Below are positions 59,302-64,000 of a stretch of DNA of 64,000 nucleotides, one piece after another (position 1 is the stretch's first letter; each line of letters opens with the position of its first letter). Source of the stretch: Siphonodentalium dalli. Lineage: Eukaryota; Mollusca; Scaphopoda; Gadilida; Siphonodentaliidae. The notes under the pieces were generated by a model that had not been told where the DNA came from, ran no database searches, and saw only the letters and a list, made by a program, of their open reading frames with translations. A program made the translations under genes and the position numbers. The stretch lies in contig CP136061.1 of NCBI GenBank assembly GCA_032622095.1, positions 188,176,369 through 188,240,368 on the forward strand, written 5' to 3'.

Positions 59302-60548
59302 CCTGGTTTGGTCTTCTGTCTATGTTTAAGACGCTCACATAGAGCAAATCCAGCTGTTGCGCTTCGTCTAGGAGAAGATCGGGACCCAAGCACTTTCTAC
59401 ACATGGACTTTATTAGTACATTTTTCGATGTGTTATAACTTGGTCATTTCTCACCCGATTTACAAAATTCTTTCACGAGTAGCATCAGTACATCGTATAG
59501 ATACCCGACAGTAAAAATGGTTGGAATCGGTGACAAGAAAAAAATTGACAAAGTTTGCACCCCTCCCCGGGTCAACAAATTGTTTTCGGACCTTGGTGAA
59601 AATTTCCCCGATTCGTGGCCTTTCGTTAGTTAACACGATTACGAGAACCGAATTCAGCTGCTTGACTTCTTACAGGAGAAAATCTGCGCACAAACTTTTT
59701 CCAAAATTTTTGTTTAAGGGCCATAACTCTGGTAAGCAAGTTAGGACACCAACCTAAATGTCCCGAGTCGCTGTAGGTCGGCAAGTTACACATACCTACC
59801 AAATTTCAATGTTTTATCTTTTAAACTTTCTGAGATATAAGGGTTACAAAATATATTAAGAATAAATAATAATAATAATAGTGAAAAATAAAAAATTGAA
59901 TAACAATATACTTCCATATTAAAATATGGAAGTATAATAAGGGAATCGCTCGGAATTGATTGGAATGTCGATAGTATGGTTTATTGACATTTCTGTGTTC
60001 AGTTGGAACGTTCTGGTGTGACCCCCACCATTGCCTCGAAATTTGATGACGCGGGTAGAAAAGTCGCCATATATCGGCCAATTTTCGAGATATCGAGCTA
60101 ATATTTGCGCCATTGTGTCCGTATTTTATGCCCCTATAATATTTACCAGGGTTTTGGTGAGGTATTGCGCCGATATTTTACTATGTAGGCCAATATGTAT
60201 GTTGTTCAGTTTATACTTTTCGAATATCTCTCGCCTCTATCGACATACTGCGGCAAGTGGGTAATCGTTTAGAAGTACTAGAAATTCCCCATCGAATGAC
60301 ACCAAACACGTGACGATTGGTTGAAGGAATTTAAATTCATAGTGCATTTTATGTAAACTTGAAAAAAAGGAAGGGGCCACAATTTCTACATTTCTCAACC
60401 GATTCATAAAATTCACTCATAATGACACTCAGTACATCTTATAGATACTTCACAACAAGTTTAGTTCAAATCAGCGACAAGAATTTTTTTTACAACTTTT
60501 GCCCCTCCCCTAGCCCGGAAAAAATTGAGCCGACCTTTGTCAAAATGT
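59302..60548. repeat. Macrosatellite unit C2 (1,247 bp)
   Basis: Appears identical to C1 by eye, including GGGACCCAAGC, which C3-C5 replace with GGGACACAAGC. Confidence 0.9.
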
Positions 60549-61795
60549 CCTGGTTTGGTCTTCTGTCTATGTTTAAGACGCTCACATAGAGCAAATCCAG
60601 CTGTTGCGCTTCGTCTAGGAGAAGATCGGGACACAAGCACTTTCTACACATGGACTTTATTAGTACATTTTTCGATGTGTTATAACTTGGTCATTTCTCA
60701 CCCGATTTACAAAATTCTTTCACGAGTAGCATCAGTACATCGTATAGATACCCGACAGTAAAAATGGTTGGAATCGGTGACAAGAAAAAAATTGACAAAG
60801 TTTGCACCCCTCCCCGGGTCAACAAATTGTTTTCGGACCTTGGTGAAAATTTCCCCGATTCGTGGCCTTTCGTTAGTTAACACGATTACGAGAACCGAAT
60901 TCAGCTGCTTGACTTCTTACAGGAGAAAATCTGCGCACAAACTTTTTCCAAAATTTTTGTTTAAGGGCCATAACTCTGGTAAGCAAGTTAGGACACCAAC
61001 CTAAATGTCCCGAGTCGCTGTAGGTCGGCAAGGTACACATACCTACCAAATTTCAATGTTTTATCTTTTAAACTTTCTGAGATATAAGGGTTACAAAATA
61101 TATTAAGAATAAATAATAATAATAATAGTGAAAAATAAAAAATTGAATAACAATATACTTCCATATTAAAATATGGAAGTATAATAAGGGAATCGCTCGG
61201 AATTGATTGGAATGTCGATAGTATGGTTTATTGACATTTCTGTGTTCAGTTGGAACGTTCTGGTGTGACCCCCACCATTGCCTCGAAATTTGATGACGCG
61301 GGTAGAAAAGTCGCCATATATCGGCCAATTTTCGAGATATCGAGCTAATATTTGCGCCATTGTGTCCGTATTTTATGCCCCTATAATATTTACCAGGGTT
61401 TTGGTGAGGTATTGCGCCGATATTTTACTATGTAGGCCAATATGTATGTTGTTCAGTTTATACTTTTCGAATATCTCTCGCCTCTATCGACATACTGCGG
61501 CAAGTGGGTAATCGTTTAGAAGTACTAGAAATTCCCCATCGAATGACACCAAACACGTGACGATTGGTTGAAGGAATTTAAATTCATAGTGCATTTTATG
61601 TAAACTTGAAAAAAAGGAAGGGGCCACAATTTCTACATTTCTCAACCGATTCATAAAATTCACTCATAATGACACTCAGTACATCTTATAGATACTTCAC
61701 AACAAGTTTAGTTCAAATCAGCGACAAGAATTTTTTTTACAACTTTTGCCCCTCCCCTAGCCCTGAAAAAATTGAGCCGACCTTTGTCAAAATGT
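60549..61795. repeat. Macrosatellite unit C3 (1,247 bp)
   Basis: Differs from C2 at a few sites (GGCAAGGTACACATACC for GGCAAGTTACACATACC; CTAGCCCTGAAAA near 61,757). Confidence 0.9.
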
Positions 61796-63042
61796 CCTGG
61801 TTTGGTCTTCTGTCTATGTTTAAGACGCTCACATAGAGCAAATCCAGCTGTTGCGCTTCGTCTAGGAGAAGATCGGGACACAAGCACTTTCTACACATGG
61901 ACTTTATTAGTACATTTTTCGATGTGTTATAACTTGGTCATTTCTCACCCGATTTACAAAATTCTTTCACGAGTAGCATCAGTACATCGTATAGATACCC
62001 GACAGTAAAAATGGTTGGAATCGGTGACAAGAAAAAAATTGACAAAGTTTGCACCCCTCCCCGGGTCAACAAATTGTTTTCGGACCTTGGTGAAAATTTC
62101 CCCGATTCGTGGCCTTTCGTTAGTTAACACGATTACGAGAACCGAATTCAGCTGCTTGACTTCTTACAGGAGAAAATCTGCGCACAAACTTTTTCCAAAA
62201 TTTTTGTTTAAGGGCCATAACTCTGGTAAGCAAGTTAGGACACCAACCTAAATGTCCCGAGTCGCTGTAGGTCGGCAAGGTACACATACCTACCAAGTTT
62301 CAATGTTTTATCTTTTAAACTTTCTGAGATATAAGGGTTACAAAATATATTAAGAATAAATAATAATAATAATAGTGAAAAATAAAAAATTGAATAACAA
62401 TATACTTCCATATTAAAATATGGAAGTATAATAAGGGAATCGCTCGGAATTGATTGGAATGTCGATAGTATGGTTTATTGACATTTCTGTGTTCAGTTGG
62501 AACGTTCTGGTGTGACCCCCACCATTGCCTCGAAATTTGATGACGCGGGTAGAAAAGTCGCCATATATCGGCCAATTTTCGAGATATCGAGCTAATATTT
62601 GCGCCATTGTGTCCGTATTTTATGCCCCTATAATATTTACCAGGGTTTTGGTGAGGTATTGCGCCGATATTTTACTATGTAGGCCAATATGTATGTTGTT
62701 CAGTTTATACTTTTCGAATATCTCTCGCCTCTATCGACATACTGCGGCAAGTGGGTAATCGTTTAGAAGTACTAGAAATTCCCCATCGAATGACACCAAA
62801 CACGTGACGATTGGTTGAAGGAATTTAAATTCATAGTGCATTTTATGTAAACTTGAAAAAAAGGAAGGGGCCACAATTTCTACATTTCTCAACCGATTCA
62901 TAAAATTCACTCATAATGACACTCAGTACATCTTATAGATACTTCACAACAAGTTTAGTTCAAATCAGCGACAAGAATTTTTTTTACAACTTTTGCCCCT
63001 CCCCTAGCCCTGAAAAAATTGAGCCGACCTTTGTCAAAATGT
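61796..63042. repeat. Macrosatellite unit C4 (1,247 bp)
   Basis: Nearly identical to C3; ACCAAGTTTCAATG replaces ACCAAATTTCAATG near 62,297. Confidence 0.9.
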
Positions 63043-64000
63043 CCTGGTTTGGTCTTCTGTCTATGTTTAAGACGCTCACATAGAGCAAATCCAGCTGTTG
63101 CGCTTCGTCTAGGAGAAGATCGGGACACAAGCACTTTCTACACATGGACTTTATTAGTACATTTTTCGATGTGTTATAACTTGGTCATTTCTCACCCGAT
63201 TTACAAAATTCTTTCACGAGTAGCATCAGTACATCGTATAGATACCCGACAGTAAAAATGGTTGGAATCGGTGACAAGAAAAAAATTGACAAAGTTTGCA
63301 CCCCTCCCCGGGTCAACAAATTGTTTTCGGACCTTGGTGAAAATTTCCCCGATTCGTGGCCTTTCGTTAGTTAACACGATTACGAGAACCGAATTCAGCT
63401 GCTTGACTTCTTACAGGAGAAAATCTGCGCACAAACTTTTTCCAAAATTTTTGTTTAAGGGCCATAACTCTGGTAAGCAAGTTAGGACACCAACCTAAAT
63501 GTCCCGAGTCGCTGTAGGTCGGCAAGGTACACATACCTACCAAATTTCAATGTTTTATCTTTTAAACTTTCTGAGATATAAGGGTTACAAAATATATTAA
63601 GAATAAATAATAATAATAATAGTGAAAAATAAAAAATTGAATAACAATATACTTCCATATTAAAATATGGAAGTATAATAAGGGAATCGCTCGGAATTGA
63701 TTGGAATGTCGATAGTATGGTTTATTGACATTTCTGTGTTCAGTTGGAACGTTCTGGTGTGACCCCCACCATTGCCTCGAAATTTGATGACGCGGGTAGA
63801 AAAGTCGCCATATATCGGCCAATTTTCGAGATATCGAGCTAATATTTGCGCCATTGTGTCCGTATTTTATGCCCCTATAATATTTACCAGGGTTTTGGTG
63901 AGGTATTGCGCCGATATTTTACTATGTAGGCCAATATGTATGTTGTTCAGTTTATACTTTTCGAATATCTCTCGCCTCTATCGACATACTGCGGCAAGTG
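63043..64000. repeat. Macrosatellite unit C5 (partial, runs off the window)
   Basis: 958 bp of a further C unit, so the array continues beyond the window. Its full copy number cannot be judged here. Confidence 0.9.

Noticed and set aside
46054-64000. Many short open frames repeated along the satellite (for example 52,639-52,190 on the minus strand, 149 codons)
   Set aside because: They recur because the DNA repeats. Frames are broken by homopolymer changes between units, overlap one another in several frames, and match no family I recognise.

Overview
The window looks like gene-poor, repeat-dense nuclear DNA of an animal, most likely a lophotrochozoan and probably a mollusc. I found no intact host gene, no bacterial-type operon and no tRNA or rRNA gene. 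Three things suggest an animal: degraded Penelope-like and non-LTR retrotransposon proteins, TTAGGG-type telomere-like repeats, and long CA/TA/CAGA microsatellites. The mollusc assignment is an inference from dispersed motifs I associate with mollusc genomes (AAGGGCCATAACTCTGG, paired TGACCTTGAA/TTCAAGGTCA blocks, CAGACAGA tails). It was not tested by any search.

Region 1 (1-2,087) starts with a CTTAAGC-rich foldback element and continues into sequence with no recognised gene. Region 2 (about 2,088-28,790) is a 26.7-kb head-to-tail array of 28 modules of about 0.5-1.2 kb. Read on the minus strand, modules start with a TC/AT-rich terminus ending in TATATATTTTG. They finish with a GC-rich hairpin, about 7 nt, then CTAG next to a T. 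These are the hallmarks of non-autonomous Helitrons (rolling-circle transposons). No Rep/helicase gene is present, so the elements would depend on a source elsewhere. Module types are shuffled mosaics, several carry 122-bp internal tandem repeats, and blocks of two to three modules are duplicated as larger units.

Region 3 (28,790-33,041) holds a (TA)n palindrome, a Penelope-like GIY-YIG endonuclease remnant with a hammerhead-like motif downstream of it, small inverted repeats, and two more Helitron-like modules. Region 4 (33,042-40,028) has no recognised host gene. It contains a weak LTR candidate and two minus-strand LINE fragments, one with the endonuclease part and one with the C-terminal part of the reverse-transcriptase ORF. 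A 65-bp hairpin lies at the upstream edge of the second. Region 5 (40,029-45,200) contains a 2-kb foldback element with telomere-like repeats in both arms and a GCG-rich centre, a 16-bp minisatellite, a TA-flanked mariner-like MITE and a G/C-run inverted repeat.

Region 6 (45,201-64,000) is a macrosatellite of 1,241-1,268-bp units in three homogenised subfamilies (A, B, C). An 870-880-bp spacer lies before A and again between B and C, and the array runs off the window end. Nothing here forms a gene pathway. What links the parts is amplification: nested insertion or rolling-circle growth in region 2, and unequal exchange or conversion in region 6.
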